Source: Paramecium octaurelia (taxonomy: Eukaryota; Ciliophora; Oligohymenophorea; Peniculida; Parameciidae). From it: a stretch of 64,000 bases of DNA. Location of the stretch: NCBI GenBank assembly GCA_905182995.1, contig CAJJDP010000024.1, positions 374,610-438,609 on the forward strand, written 5' to 3'. The stretch's first letter is position 1. Each line of letters starts with the position of its first letter. Shown one piece after another: positions 33,696 to 48,005 of this stretch. A program made the translations under genes and the position numbers. Below the pieces are notes generated by a model that saw only the letters and a program-made list of their open reading frames with translations, had not been told where the DNA came from and made no database searches.

Positions 33696-34806
33696 TCAAT
33701 CATCAAACAACTTTCTTGAACAAGGCTCAAAACATCTTTGAAGTTCCTCTAAGTCAACCTATTCTATAGTTTTAGGATTAAATTTAGGCTCGTAGGATGT
33801 GTCAACAAGTAAACTTTTTAAGCCTTCAAGAAGATCGGGTCTAACAGCAACTTTGTCCAAAATGGATTATTCCAGCTTGAGATTATCCTTAAGGGATAGT
33901 TTTGCCTTCTTGTTTCTCATAAATAATTCGTAGAATGCATAAACACTAAAAGCACTATTTTTTCTGATTTGAGCAGCCTATTCTGGAAATTGTGTTTCCA
34001 TAGCAGACATTATGGATGGCAAAGAAGTTAAACTCAATACATTTAAAAATTATTTAGGCACTTCGAATTCTGTTCTATTTAACTAACAATATCTTTAGAG
34101 TAGGAACTCTTCTATAGATTCTTCATCTCTTAAGAATTGTGCATGTTCAAATTCCTCCTCGATTTCAGGGATGCATTAACTGTCAATTAGATAGTCAGCA
34201 ATACCTAAATGAGCCATTTTTATGCCATCAAGTTATTCCCCACTCATACCTAAATACATACCATAGTTTTTTGGTATTTTACTAAATTGAAAGGCACTCC
34301 CTCCATCAGGTACCATACCTAGTTTACAATGAGGCATCACAAAAGTTGTATTCTCTGTTGCTATTCTAAAACGGGAATTAATTCCGAATGCTGCACCTAT
34401 TCCAGCTGTAGGGCCATTCATAATGGAAATTACAATACTCTGAGTTGAGCCTATAGCATGAACAGCTTTTTTTGATTAATCTCCAAAGAGACTAAATTTA
34501 GATACATCTCTTAATTGACCATTATTGGATAAATTTGATGAATCATTTTTATTTTGAGAGACATTTAATACATGCCTAAAGTTATTTAATAAATTACTCA
34601 TAGTCTGCTCCTTAAGCAAAGGCTTTGCCATTCCCTTACAGAATAGTCACCACAGCATGTTCATTCCAAAGTTTAGCACTTTCAAGAATATCTTCACACA
34701 TTTCAAGATTGACAGCGTTAAGTTTATCTGGTCTATTAAAATAAGTAGTGGACAACCCATCCTTGATTTTATTGATAATGCAATTATTTCTGGCAATATG
34801 TCTCAT
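33696..34806 (-). CDS. HIBCH: 3-hydroxyisobutyryl-CoA hydrolase-like (crotonase fold)
   Basis: 362 residues with a 22-nt intron (34576-34597). Crotonase-fold signatures are LSTTYFNRPDKLNAVNLEM, VVTILQGNGKAFAQGADYE, ISIMNGPTAGIGAAFGINSR and PHCKLGMVPDGGSAFQFSK, which hold the oxyanion-hole glycines, followed by the long C-terminal region typical of HIBCH (valine breakdown, mitochondrial). In HIBCH the G(G/A)D motif carries the catalytic Asp; GADYE fits. The start MRHIARNN is chosen because the open frame upstream to ATG 34920 would need a 43-54 nt intron or an odd A/T-coded leader. A targeting peptide is therefore unclear. Confidence 0.8.
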
Positions 34807-35456
34807 TAAATTTAAAATTGGTTTTCCTCCTAAAATAAAAATTATTAAATAAATAAATTTGGTATAATTTACTAATAACTCACCTAAATGATAATTTAAG
34901 ATATCAGAACAAATGAGCATTGATTAACATGTTTAGAAATAATGAGAATTTAGGATTCATTTATTATAATCTAATTAACTATAAAGTAATTTGAAATTAA
35001 AAAATTGATATAATACTTGTATATTAAATAATCTATAAATAAGTATTTAAATGTTGTAAATGGGAAACATGTGAAATATAAATTGAATGATAAAATGGAT
35101 TAACATTTTCATTATTAAGTTGATGAGTTCAGACTTCATTTTCACATATGTAAACACTTGTTAATGGCTTTGGATATTTACATTTAAATAAGAGGGTTTT
35201 TTTGTTGATTAGAATGGAATTTTGAGTGAAACAGTTTAAAATTTTAATTTAAAGCTTACATAATAAATTTGGAGATATCATGAAATTGTATTGGAAATAG
35301 AGGATGGTTGATGTTTATTTAATTGTTTATGTTTCATCATCAAATAATCGATTTTGGATTTAAGAACAGACATCTTTAAATCTTTTCTGATTAATACTGT
35401 ATTTGGTTATATAAGAAGTACCATAATTAAAGTTTATTAAAATAAAACCTTTAATA
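34807..35456. other. Divergent intergenic region
   Basis: 650 bp between HIBCH and the ADCK-like gene. The HIBCH frame stays open to ATG 34920, so an upstream first exon is possible. The rest is A/T-rich with no supported feature. Confidence 0.35.
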
Positions 35457-37057
35457 ATGAGAAAATTCTTAAAATACTCGCTTGGATTTGGATTGGCAGC
35501 CTTTGGTTATGATGAGTATAATGAAAGGTATAAATGCATTTAAAGGAATTTAGTAAAATAATTAGAAGAAATGCGAATACCATTCGTTGCGGATTGAATA
35601 TTCTTTACCAATACAAAATCAGATTTAATGCAGAGAATGCAAACGATGTTCATGAAACAGTGGCTAAGGATATCTATGAAACTTGTATAAGGAATGATGG
35701 ATTATATGTTAAATTTGGATAGGGAATTGCTGCATCCGAACATTTATTGCCTCCTCCGTTTTTCAAATGGATGAGTCTACTCCAAGACAAAGCAAAAGCA
35801 GTCAGTTTTAATAGAGTTAGAGAGATATTGGAAGAAGAAACTGGAAAAAGAATTGAAGAGATTTTCGATGAATTTGATGAAATTCCCATAGCATCTGCCA
35901 GCATAGCTTAGGTTCACAAGGCAAAGTTAAAGAATGGAGATGTTGTTGCAGTAAAGATTTAGAAACCAAACATAAAAAAGCAATTTGGAAGCGATATGTT
36001 TATGCATCACGTAATTTGTGCAGTATTGCAATATGCATTCGATATGCCCTTATTACAATTTCAAGAATCAATTCAATCTAATTTGCAAAAGGAAATAGAC
36101 TTTAGAATTGAATATGAGAATGGAGAAATAAGTAGAAGGGCATTATAAATAATAGGGAGAAAAGATGTTCATATTCCAAAATATTATGAGGAATTTAATA
36201 CATAAAGAATTCTGGTTTCTGAGTGGATTGATGGAATTAAAATATCGCATCAAGATGAAATTCAAAAGCTAGGCTTCAACACAAAATAAATTATGGATAC
36301 AGTGATAAGTGCTTTTGCTGAGTAAATATTTATCTCAGGATTTGTTCATTGCGATCCCCACCCAGGAAACATTTTTATTAGACCTAAGCCTGGAAACAGC
36401 AAGTAATATGAAGTTGTATTGTTGGATTTTGGATTATGCATCAAATTAGAAAACTAATTCAGATTGGATTATTCAGAGTTTTGGACTTCATTGTTTTTAC
36501 AAGACTTTGCTAAACTTAAATAAATAGTCTAGAAATGGGGTATTGGCAATGAGGAAATGTTTGCATCTATGTAATTAATGAAACCATATCAAATGAAACA
36601 ACCAGTTCATTGTCATCAAGTAACTAAAGAGGATGTTATGAAATTATAATTAAAAATGAAAGATGAAATCAGAGAAATGATGAAATAAACTGATTTATTT
36701 CCAAAGGATCTAATTTTTGTTAATAGAAATATGAATCTTGTTAGATCTGTCAATAAAAGATGTGGTAGTCTTGTAAATAGAATCAACATTATGGCAAGAT
36801 ATGCTTAATAAGGTACCTAATAATTTAATGATATTCTTGAATCTTAAAAGTTCAACAGAAAATATCACTCAAGTTTAATGTTTGAACTCAGATTATGGGT
36901 CTCTGGATTGGTCTATTCATTACTCTCGATCTGGCTCAAGTGGAAGAAAAATTAAAAGGTTGAAGACTTCTTAGAGCAAAAGTAAAAAGAATAATTTTAA
37001 GGAATACACGAATAATATGGTTTTAAAACTCCTGATGAAAAAACTTTTGATGCTTGA
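35457..37057 (+). CDS. ABC1/ADCK-family atypical kinase (UbiB-like)
   Basis: 524 residues; intron 35528-35553 (26 nt). The ABC1 family supports coenzyme Q synthesis or lipid handling in mitochondria. Motifs in order are the KxGQ nucleotide motif (GLYVKFGQGIAASEHLLPP), ASIAQVHKAKLKNGDVVAVK (A-rich loop and catalytic Lys), KEIDFRIEYENG (family ExD), VSEWIDGI, FVHCDPHPGNIF (catalytic loop) and VLLDFGLCIKL (metal Asp). All key residues are present. The N-terminus MRKFLKYSLGFGLAAFGYDE is hydrophobic, like the ADCK1/ADCK5 branch, and may be a mitochondrial membrane signal. Confidence 0.9.
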
Positions 37058-37259
37058 TTGTTATTTATATGTTTTTATCTATATATTTTGGATATATTCT
37101 TTTTGTTATCATTTATAGGGGATTATGATCATAAGATATTTTCAATCCAAATGTGCTTGAATTATTCGCATCCCCTCCCCCAAATTATGAAAATGGTATA
37201 ATCATACAGTAAATCAGAGTTTTAATTTGAATAGTTTAATAATTATAATAAGTAATTAT

Positions 37260-37826
37260 ATGGCTGGAAACTTTTTTAAAGGAACTTCAACAGATTAGGA
37301 TTCTCGATTTGGGGATAAGGAGCGTAAACTTATTATGAACAAGCAATGGCCGGAAGTTTTCAATCGCAAACTTAATATGAAAAATGTAGAATTTGTGTTT
37401 ATTGAGTAGATTGATTTATCAGTGATAAAGCCTTGGATTGAAAAGAAAATGATATAGTATATTGGAATAGAAGATGAAGTAGTTTAGAGATAAATAATTA
37501 ATTACTTAGAGCAATAGAGCGAAGATATTAGGGGTCCTGATCCAAAAGTTCTAAGTATTCAAATAATGGGGTATTTTGAAAAGAATACATTACCATTTAT
37601 GACTGAACTATGGAATTTATTGGTTGATGCAGAGGGACAGGATTCAGGAATTGTAAGATGATTAAATGTTTATTTTGAGCCAAACCAATTGTTGGATAGT
37701 AAGAAGTTGGAGTACGAGGAGAAGAAGAAGGAATTGTAAAGATTGTTGGAGAGACAAAAGTAACTATATCAGGCCATTGAATATGCAGAGAAGTCAAGAA
37801 AAAAAACAAAAACTGAACAATAATGA
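37260..37826 (+). CDS. SRRM1-like PWI-domain splicing protein
   Basis: 179 residues; intron 37653-37679 (27 nt, contains TGA, so removal is required). The N-terminus MAGNFFKGTSTDQDSRFGDK matches the start of SRm160. The PWI domain (residues about 30-130) includes SVIKPWIEKKMIQYIGIEDE, VVQRQIINYLEQ and FMTELWNLLVDAEGQDSGI. PWI domains bind nucleic acid in splicing complexes. Unlike animal SRRM1 it lacks the long RS tail and ends in a basic coiled coil (EYEEKKKELQRLLERQKQLY), so it is a minimal form. Confidence 0.88.
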
Positions 37827-37870
37827 ATTTAAAATATTGAAAAAGTATTAAACATTCTAAATATCTATAA

Positions 37871-37963
37871 ATGAGTGAGGCTTTGAGAGACGGATTCTAT
37901 TGGGGACAACATAAACATAGTGGGTCGGAGGAGAACGAGATGAATAGAGAGTTCGCAATATGA
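37871..37963 (+). CDS. Very small ORF (30 residues), doubtful
   Basis: MSEALRDGFYWGQHKHSGSE and ten more residues, in the short gap between the SRRM1-like and P1 genes. The composition is less A/T-driven than its surroundings, which is the only support. It could be a short peptide gene, a lost exon, or chance. Confidence 0.2.
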   Translation: MSEALRDGFYWGQHKHSGSEENEMNREFAI

Positions 37964-38008
37964 AATGCAAAGTTAAACTATATTATAAATGTACTATTGT
38001 AATTGATT

Positions 38009-38358
38009 TCAATCAAACAAACCTCCCATATCAACATCTTCTTCAGGCTCTGGGTCCTTTGGTTTTTCAACTGCTTTTGGTGCTTCAGCTGGTTTAGCAG
38101 CAGCCTAAGTAGTTTAGGCAGCTGGGGCTGAGCCTTATCCTCCTCCAACAGAGAGTAAACTGAGGATGTCTTTACCCTCGAAAGCTTTAACGAATGCGGC
38201 TGCCAATTATTTTGGAACATTGACTCCTGCCTGTAAATCATTTCAAATATGTGAAATACTTTTTTGGTCAATTTTTCAACATTGTCAGCTGTTAATGGAG
38301 TATTTGAACCTGCCAATAGAAGTGCTGCATATGCTACTGCCTATGATTATTGAGCCAT
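38009..38358 (-). CDS. RPLP1: Acidic ribosomal stalk protein P1
   Basis: 106 residues; intron 38231-38259 (29 nt). N-terminal helical dimerisation domain (AVAYAALLLAGSNTPLTADN, KAGVNVPKQLAAAFVKAFEG), Ala/Pro/Gly hinge (VGGGQGSAPAAQTTQAAA), and the acidic end PEPEEDVDMGGLFD. The GLFD terminus is the element that recruits translation factors (and is the conserved epitope of stalk proteins). Part of the large-subunit stalk with P0 and P2. Length and layout are normal. Confidence 0.93.
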
Positions 38359-38503
38359 TATGTTTATAATTATATTTTTAAATTAAAAGATTTCCTTGTT
38401 TAATTAAATGCAAACACTTCTTATGTAAATAATATGAAAACTCACGTATTAATGTCCATTTAAAGTCCAATGCTATCTTTACTAAGGCGGAATATTAATT
38501 TAT

Positions 38504-40035
<1,532 letters not shown>

Positions 40036-40160
40036 TTTGGTTGTTAAGATATTAATAATATCATTATTAAAATGTAAATTAACTAGTGTAATCTTTGTTG
40101 TAATATCATTATTAATTTAAAAATTCAAATATATCTAAAAATGATTTAAATATATTAATT

Positions 40161-41871
40161 TCAAAATATTAAATTCAAAGAATGTAAGATTTTACGTACA
40201 AATTGCATCCAAATATCATATCTCATTTTTGGAGTTTTCATTTTTGGTAATGGCAAAAATGTTGTTACTTTTCCATACAACTTTTCTGCTTTTCTAAATT
40301 TTTCTAATCTACATGTTCTTTTAATCTACTGATATTCCTTATTCTATTTCTTCATATCCTCAGCAATGGTAGATAATCTTTTGATAATTACCATCTTGTT
40401 CTTTATTTTGAATTAATCTGTTTCAATCGAGAATACGACTGGTGGCAGATAAGTCACTTCTCCGATGCCTCCAAAGCAAAAGATATTTGAGGCAAACACG
40501 CAACTACAATGACTCCACCTTTTTGTCATCAACCCTTATCTCTTTACTTAAATCCATTAACTTAAAATCAAATTGAATAACACAATTTCATTTTAGTACT
40601 CTTAGATTGCTTATGATCTACCCCCAATCAAAATCAAACTATCATTTATACACTCCATTGTATGATTATATCTCCCTTAAGGAGCTACTCCAATTCCCTA
40701 GACTCTCTCCCAACTCTAGGGAGCTTATCCAGAGAAAACTAATCTCATTAAAGGAAATGAACCCAAAGATTTAGTTTTACCACCAAACAAATAAATGGTA
40801 TCTACATTTCTCTTAAAATCAAAGGCTTCACAGATGGCATGCTATGCTATTCCCTCATCAAAATATATCTTAGATCCTAGCCATCTTCTGGAATCCAAAG
40901 AGTACATAAGAGTATCATTCAATAATTATTCACCTGAATCCAAACCACCTGTTATAATCATGTATTTCCCCATATACAAAGCAGCCTTGTGTTCTCTTCT
41001 GGGTTCAACAGATTCTAAAGTGATTGACCATTGATTGATTTGAGTATTAAAACAAGCGAGAGTTGAATAGACTTACCTTATTTTCATCTTATGGTCATAA
41101 TAGCCACTTCCCCCAAAGATAATTAGCATATGTTTCCAAGCTATCATAGAATGATTCGTAACTTTCAAATTGATATCTGATTGATGTAACTGCCATTCTT
41201 ATTTTTCTAATTCCATAAATGTATGTATTACTTATATCATAACACCACAAGTCACTGCTTAAACCTGCCCCACTCATTCCCCCGAAAACATAAACCTTAT
41301 CTCTGATAACAGCAATTTGTGCTGACTCTCTTCTGCTAGGAATCGCATATGAATAAGCATTTAAAGCTTCCTCAAAGAAAGCGATGTTAGTTTCTGGTTT
41401 GTTCTTTGTTTGAGCTGGCATTTATTAAAGGTACATTAAATTTGAATAATCTTCTAAATTACTGCCCATTTACCTCTCTAGATTTCTGACAGTATACTGT
41501 TCTTTATTTGCTATTATCCTTTGATGACAATTAAATTTGTTCCTCATATTGCTCATATCTCTCATCGTTATAGACATTTTAGTTTATTCTAATTCTAAAA
41601 AACTCTGCTAGATAAATTCCAATTAGTATTTGTTAACTTAAAGTTTATCTACTTTTTTTTCGGGAGATTTACTCGAAGTAACACACTTACTGAAATGCAT
41701 AGAAATATCTTCGAGAGTACTATTTTCTATAGAAGGTAACTATAATTTGTTTTTTCTATTATCGTGTATTCTTTGTTGACTATGGTATTCGTCTCTTTTT
41801 AATTTGTTCAGAGTAACCTATTCAAAGTAAGGAGAATAGTTTGCTTCTGTCCTCTTAGAATCGTAATTCAT
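40161..41871 (-). CDS. Kelch-repeat protein with C-terminal coiled region
   Basis: 561 residues; intron 41207-41231 (25 nt). The N-terminal 175 residues are charged and partly coiled. Kelch repeats follow from about residue 190: SAQIAVIRDKVYVFGGMSGA, HSMIAWKHMLIIFGGSGYYD, HKAALYMGKYMIITGGLDSG, NHTMECINDSLILIGGRSQA and CVFASNIFCFGGIGEV, each with the GG pair and a following Trp/Tyr. A basic helical tail (RTCRLEKFRKAEKLYGKVTT) ends the protein. Kelch propellers are protein-binding; no enzyme or BTB domain is attached, so the role is open. Confidence 0.82.
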
Positions 41872-41912
41872 AAATTAAATTCATTGATTTTATATGATGA
41901 TTACAATATTGT

Positions 41913-43408
41913 TCATTGAATTAATTTCCAATCCTCTCCCCTCATACATGCCTCTACTTATGCTATGGATCTCGGCACCAAATTTAGTATTTCAGCACCA
42001 TTGGCTGTTAAAGCAATGTCATCTTCCAATCTGACTCCACCCACATACATGAATTCCGAAATCTTCTCTTAATTCAAGAACCTGGCTTTGGTTTCATCTT
42101 TAAATGCCTCCTAAATTATGAAATCAACAAAGTAGATTCCAGGTTCATTCGAAAACACCATGCCAACTTCTAAGTCTCTCCTAAATCTCAAAGATTACAA
42201 CTCTAAATTTATATATAAAATCCTCAATACCTGGAATTCTAGGAGGACATCCTTTGTTATACCCACCAACATCATGGGTTCTCATTCCCAATAAATGGCC
42301 CAATCCATGACAGAAGAAGATCTTGCCAATTCTATTTTGCATTAATTCCTCTATTGTTCCGACTAGTAAACCAGCATCCAATAGATGTTAAGTAATTATT
42401 CTTTCAGCTAAAAAGTGCATGTCACCCCAATTGACTCCCACCTTAAGAGATGCAAACACTTATCTCTAAGCATCCAGTACTGCATTATAAATAATTGATT
42501 ATTTCTCATCAAATTTACCATTACTTGGGAATGTGACAGTAATATCGCTGTTATAGCCATAATATCTTGCTCCCATGTCTGCCAATATTAATTATTTGTC
42601 TTCGATTGTTTTGTCATTTTCAATGTAATGTAATGTTGCTCCTCCTGTTCCTGAGGCACAAATACATTCATATGGGGTGAATCTACATCCACTATAAACA
42701 AAATTGTGATATTTGAATAGAGCCTCCATTTGATACTCCTTATTTCCAACTCTGATCTTACGCATCACATTCTCATGGGATTCACTTGCCAATAGAGCCA
42801 CATATCTGAGGATTTCAATCTCCTAATCAGTTTTCTTAACTCTGCACTCATTCAATGTCCAATACAACTCCTCCTCGTCTACCTAATACTTAGAGAGATA
42901 TGGGAAATCCGGATAAGATGATATCAATTTAGAGTCGGAATCTTGTCCCTTATATATGAATAATTTTGAGGGTGCTCTCTTCTCAATCCAGGATTCCAAT
43001 TAATCAACATACTACACATCGTCTAATCTGTATTTTTCTTTGATTTCTTCGTTACTGTAAACAACCATCCACATTTTATATGATTCAGGATATTTTGGTA
43101 CAAATACTGTCACTTTTCCTGATTCCACCTCCAATATTCCATAACAATCCAGCAAGTCACAACCAAAGATATACTTGAAATTACTCTCTTGTTCCACTCG
43201 ATATTATTGATCTAAAAGTTATTCTTACAATATTTTTACCATCATCATGTTTATCAATTGTCACTGCCCCTTTGAGAAATACAATACTGTTTTTGGCTTA
43301 CTCTCCCAATTATTGTTTGAAGAAATCTAGAAATCTCTTTCTGAGGTTTGAATGAAAATCATGGGGAACAGGGTATTCTTTGGGCAATGGGATTGGATTC
43401 TAATCCAT
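41913..43408 (-). CDS. PEPD: Xaa-Pro dipeptidase (prolidase)
   Basis: 479 residues; introns 43212-43239 and 42203-42230 (both 28 nt). It cleaves dipeptides with C-terminal proline; M24B metallopeptidase. N-terminal domain with RVEQESNFKYIFGCD. Catalytic half: YSGCRFTPYECICASGTGGA, metal ligands in ADMGARYYGYNSDITVTF (two Asp), FCHGLGHLLGMRTHDVGGY (His), MVFSNEPGIYFVD (Glu) and GGVRLEDDIALTANG (Glu). All five ligands are present, so it is predicted active in the cytosol. The second intron lies between CPPRIPE and LQSLRFRRDLEVG; unspliced, the frame would change. Confidence 0.93.
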
Positions 43409-43419
43409 ATTTTAATATT

Positions 43420-44540
43420 ATTTTTAATAATACATCATCGAATATTAATCCTATAGTTATTAATTCTTTCTCAAATTTAATTTCCTATTGTAACAAATCC
43501 TTGAATTAATTTATGGAATTAACCAATCTAAATATCTTATATCTTTCCTTCAATTTTAATTATAGTTTAAAGGCCAGCTCAGCCTATCTTTTGGAAATTC
43601 TTTCGATGATAGATGTCTTCAACGATGGCGAAGTATTTCATCAGCCTCCTTGAGTTCTAGATGCTTTGAAACCTAAATGAAACACTCTGTAATCAACGGC
43701 ATTTTCAGTTAATCTCTTTATCAAGGCAGCTGCCTTTTAACTCAAATATTTTGGAAATTTAGACAGTCTCTTATCGAACTTTTCCTGCTTTAAATATATA
43801 TAGAACAGAATGGATACACACGCATCTAATAAATCAGAATTATTTATGTAATTTTAAACACTTTTTGAAATGAATATCAATCTACACATTCATAGTGTCC
43901 TTGTTCAAACAATATTTTAGGTGCAACATACATAACGTGTAATATTATGATAAATGTTCATTTCATGTCTCGATAATCTATCAAAATTTACGTTGAATAA
44001 ACCAAAGTCTGTTAATTTGATATGTCCAAATTAATCCAATAAATATTGTCAAATCTCTATATATAATTATATTTTCTTGCAGATATTACAATGCTAAAAT
44101 AAATTCAACTGCATAAAATATTGTCCTTTCTTCTCAGAACTACTTATATTTTTCAAATGCAATAATAAGTCACCATCATTAACGAATTCTGTGCTCATTT
44201 ACAACTTATTGTTATTCACTAAAGTAGAATAAAGTGTTATTATAAAAGGACTCTTTGTATACTGCAAAATCATAATTTTCTAATTTCTTTTTGTAAATGA
44301 TTTTTATTGCAAAATACTATTTCGTTTTGATCGGTTCCTGTAATAATACTTTTTAGAACGCGTCTACACCTAATACCTAATTATAAAATTTTGTATTACA
44401 TCCTTATATGTGAAATTTTATAGTTAATAAGTTATTTCCTCCTCCTTTTCTTCCTCCGATAGTTACTGTTGTATTGGATTTGGATTCTTTTTCCTGTCTT
44501 CCTATTTATCTTCGTCTAAAATCCCAAAACATATACCCAT
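43420..44540 (-). pseudogene. Protein-kinase pseudogene (AGC-like)
   Basis: Starts at ATG 44540 with MGICFGILDEDKQEDRKKNP (a plausible acylation start) and, after a normal 23-nt intron, reads a kinase N-lobe: VLGVDAFQKVLLQEPIKTKQ, YFAIKIIYKKKLENYDF. Frame breaks follow: NNNKLQMSTEFVNDGDLLLH in another frame; LQENIIIYRDLT, where the catalytic loop should continue KPEN but does not; a third frame with LLDQFGHIKLTDFGLF; then VAPKILFEQGHYECVD followed by TGA where Trp is expected. The C-lobe dissolves into mixed frames (RLMKYFAIVEDIYHRKNFQK). At least three frameshifts, one stop and loss of the catalytic loop make this a dead gene. Confidence 0.7.
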
Positions 44541-44567
44541 TTTTAATTAATTAAATAATAAATACAT
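44541..44567. promoter_or_regulatory. 27-bp divergent spacer (kinase pseudogene / MAPK)
   Basis: Between the ATG of the pseudogene and the ATG of the MAP kinase. The intact 5' end of the pseudogene may persist because it overlaps the MAPK promoter. Confidence 0.35.
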
Positions 44568-45817
<1,250 letters not shown>

Positions 45818-45992
45818 ATTTATATAGATCTATCAAGAATAATTATAAATAACTCTATTTTCCACTAAATTATTTCCCTATTTTTAAACAAAAACCAATA
45901 AATTTGAGTTGGACTGTTTAATTAATTGTTTAGTTTTGAATTTAGAGAACTGTATTTATATTAATAGAATCTAAAAATCAACTTTAGAGAAT

Positions 45993-46371
45993 TCATCTCA
46001 CTTTTGATGACACCTTTGAGAACCCGTAAAGGTTTGCAGAATTTCTTGCTATTACAACGTTACTCCTTTCATTTTTAAAATAATTTAATGTAATTGAGAA
46101 TGTTTTCTTTTCATTGGCTTTTGTTGTGCTTGAATTCAAAAAATCAAAAGCTGACAACCGTCCAGTGCTATTTCTACAACTGTTCGCATTTTTTGTATTG
46201 ATAGTTGGTTTTTCTAATGCGTACAATAATTCTTAATTAAAATATAATACTACTTTAAGAGATATCAAATTGATTTTCACTCACTTGTTTTTCTGATTTA
46301 GATTAGACTTCCTCCACTTCATTAGTGATTGGCTTCAAAGCTAGATTTAACAATTATGGTTTTTTAATCAT
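45993..46371 (-). CDS. Unrecognised small protein, 118 residues
   Basis: Two exons; intron 46232-46253 (22 nt, GTAGTA...TTAAG). MIKKPQLLNLALKPITNEVE, then KLLYALEKPTINTKNANSCR, LSAFDFLNSSTTKANEKKTF and SNVVIARNSANLYGFSKVSS. It is polar and basic towards the end, without a membrane segment. No family recognised. Support comes from the consensus intron that joins two coding-like exons. Confidence 0.55.
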
Positions 46372-46425
46372 AAATTTATTAAATAAAAACTATAAACTTT
46401 TACCGAAAGAATAGTTATAATAAAA

Positions 46426-47274
46426 TCATTGTTAATATAGCATTTGTCTTAATCTTTAGATTTCTTCGTTTTTTTATCTGAGTTAATCTTGTGACTCTAA
46501 TAATTCATCATTCAAAAATAAATTATGTTCGATTAATAGTTTATTCTCTCTTTTGTAATTTTCAAGAATTATTTTAGTTTTCGCTAAAACCTTCTTTAAA
46601 TCAGATGATGTAAATGATTATTTCTTCTGCTAATGGCCTTTTAATAGAAATGCTAGATTTTATGATTCCTTCATCTTTTAATTTTGTTTGTTCATCTATT
46701 GAAGCTTCTCAGCCAACCTTTTAGTTTTGCACACAACATCAACTATGAGGATTATTAAGATTTATACTAATGAATTTGTCCTTGATTGGTTTTTTATCAA
46801 CTTCATCTGTCAACACACTTTGGCCATCAGCTGTCTAAGATCGAACCTAACTTGAGTCATTTCTGTTTGGAAAGTAGGAATTGTTGGCCTTTTAATTTAG
46901 AATGCTATTTGAACTATTGATGGTTGTGAGATATGATTTTAATCCTTTAGAACTACGTATTAATAATAATACATTACACTACCTCTTATCCAAGTTGAAA
47001 TTATCGAGAGAAAACCTATGAACACCAACATCGTTTTTTTTATTTAAATAATGTAGGGAAGTAGACTATTGTAAAGGGCTTCGAGCTTCATCCATTTAAT
47101 GAGATCTTTTCCTTCCCTGACAATTCAAATATTTTTCGTAAAGATTCAAAAAATTATCCTATCGAAGAGGTGTTCGTTATTAGTAGGATTCTTTGTATGA
47201 ATATTTCGATGCAGCTCTTCATTATCAAATTGAATTTACTTAGGAGTGTTTTATTGGCTTACTTAAGTCTTCAT
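46426..47274 (-). CDS. Unrecognised basic protein with C-terminal coiled coil
   Basis: 256 residues in four exons; introns 47217-47239 (23 nt), 46953-46982 (30 nt) and 46743-46767 (25 nt). All are needed to keep the frame, and the summed exons divide by three. The N-terminal half is S/T/R/N-rich (QQRTPLRQDNFLNLYEKYLN, RKRSHQMDEARSPLQQSTSL); the C-terminal half is a coiled coil (LAKTKIILENYKRENKLLIE, QDQLRQKNEEIQRLRQMLYQ). No family recognised. Confidence 0.6.
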
Positions 47275-48005
47275 TAAATAATGAAATTAATGAATTGCAA
47301 ATCAAATTAATAAGCACATCATTTATTCCTAAAATTACACTATGTAATACCACTTTATTCTTTGTTTCAAATGTACGCAACTATATGATTATATCAGAAA
47401 AAAAATAATATACCTTTATTCTATTTAATACAGAAATCGTTAATTTAAAGATGTGATTATCAAATAAGTGCTAGATTGAAAAATTACTTACTTTTAATAG
47501 AGGAGATTTAGTATTAAATTTTGATTTGATTCTATGCTGCTGAAGTATTTGTTTATATATACAACACCATCAAGAATATTATCTTAACATAATTAAAAGC
47601 TTATTATTAAATGTATATTATGAACTAAATCTTATAAGAAATAAAAATACTATATATTTAAGAGAAAGAAAATGGAAGGATTAACTCTGAATAGTTGTTT
47701 AGTGTCAAATCTTAAATTAAATAATTAACGCCATTATTGTTATTATAAATGAAAACATCTATTAATTAAAATAACTAAACTATCAAATAATCACATTAAG
47801 GAATCAAGGATACGTATGATTAAAGAATTGCAATAGCACTTTAATAATTTATTGATTGATGATAAATAGATTTGAAAAGTATGTCGAATAATAATATTTG
47901 TCTTTATGAAATATCATTTAATGACTAAGAACTAATTGTAAATACAAATCATAAAAATTTAATATAATTTGTTCTATAAGTTAAATAATATATATATTAT
48001 TAATT
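47275..48005. other. Intergenic, A/T-rich
   Basis: 731 bp of low-complexity A/T sequence holding two divergent promoters. No gene or motif supported. Confidence 0.4.
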
